Positions 52,110-52,310 of a stretch of 52,310 bases of DNA are shown piece by piece. The DNA lies in the NCBI GenBank assembly GCA_002402175.1, contig NVVJ01000006.1:48885-101194 (forward strand), in the 5' to 3' direction. The notes beneath the pieces are model-generated. The model was given only the letters and a program-made list of their open reading frames with translations. It was not told the DNA's origin and ran no database searches. Source of the DNA: SAR86 cluster bacterium (GTDB taxonomy: Bacteria; Pseudomonadota; Gammaproteobacteria; Pseudomonadales; Pseudohongiellaceae). Every line of letters begins with the position of its first letter. The stretch's first letter is position 1. The position numbers were made by a program, and so were the translations under genes.

Positions 52110-52310
52110 AAAAGGGTCAGAGTCTGAGATATCCTCACGAGATAACTAATTCAATGAATTACTCCTACTGAAGTGTACACATTGCACGATGTTAGATGGG
52201 AACTGTGAGCACTGGGTTAGGGCCCCCTGTTTTTGCAGCAATTAAAGCGTAGCATCGAGCGACCGAAGGAGACCGGTTTTTTGGGCTCCTGACCGACCGA
52301 GAGAACCCGG
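52110..52310 (+). repeat. Large inverted repeat, copy B (cut by the window)
   Basis: It begins at AAAGGGTCAGAG about 20 bp after the last gene and runs to the window edge. It is the inverted partner of copy A at 44305-44505, with 87 exact bases at the inner end. The GCACTGGGTTAGGGCCCCC terminus of the MITE-like element is visible within it, but the other terminus lies outside. No gene is seen in this stretch. Confidence 0.85.

Overview
The window looks like chromosomal DNA of a Gram-negative gammaproteobacterium, probably marine and of moderate GC content. Supporting evidence: an MlaA family protein, a TonB-dependent receptor, an OprO/OprP-like porin, a DUF2058 (YaiL-type) protein, YpeA, ArfB, an NhaC antiporter and an NrtS-type nitrate/nitrite protein. 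Genus cannot be fixed from the sequence. No tRNA, rRNA, CRISPR array, prophage or intact insertion sequence was seen.

Layout. 1-6.4 kb: a truncated membrane-anchored MutS-family ATPase, an NTF2-fold protein divergent from a TetR regulator, a 2OG-Fe(II) oxygenase, and a 7TM-AraC regulator followed by two DUF2306 membrane proteins. 6.7-12.2 kb: a run of small, same-strand, mostly single-domain accessory genes (ASCH, AhpD-like, LysE, MmcQ/YjbR, DUF1697, YpeA, DUF3291, DUF998, DUF1801, AlkD-like). The AhpD-like gene carries one in-frame TGA exactly where the second cysteine of the family's CxxC redox motif belongs. A hairpin with SECIS-like geometry follows it, so I call it a candidate selenoprotein.

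12.2-21.0 kb: an apparent nine-gene minus-strand operon (66-aa protein, DUF1348, epoxide-hydrolase-like, MlaA-like, PNPOx-like, glutaredoxin, lipoamide-dehydrogenase-like, NrtS, 28-aa membrane peptide). It lies divergent from a PAS-PAS-AAA-Fis sigma54 activator. The shared intergenic region contains a good -24/-12 promoter for the operon and a perfect 10-bp inverted repeat as a candidate activator site. The content suggests a thiol/electrophile or nitrosative stress module; this is inference.

21-44 kb: TonB receptor, an unknown lipoprotein, a GMC dehydrogenase with its small subunit, two metallo-beta-lactamase-fold proteins, two paralogous secreted proteins of unknown function, an EEP-family hydrolase, an alpha/beta hydrolase, LysE/Lrp, and NhaC with a DadA-like oxidase and a GST. 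Then come an acyl-CoA dehydrogenase, a porin, DUF2058 and a GabD-like dehydrogenase. 44-52 kb: an S1/P1 nuclease, a complete Liv-type ABC transporter, ArfB, a VOC protein and a secreted unknown.

Repeats. A 75-bp palindromic element occurs at 23.4 kb and 8.4 kb, with a shorter relative at 1.74 kb. A larger repeat of at least 200 bp occurs in inverted orientation at 44.3 and 52.1 kb, bracketing the nuclease-Liv-ArfB block. Its core looks like a miniature element with imperfect terminal inverted repeats.
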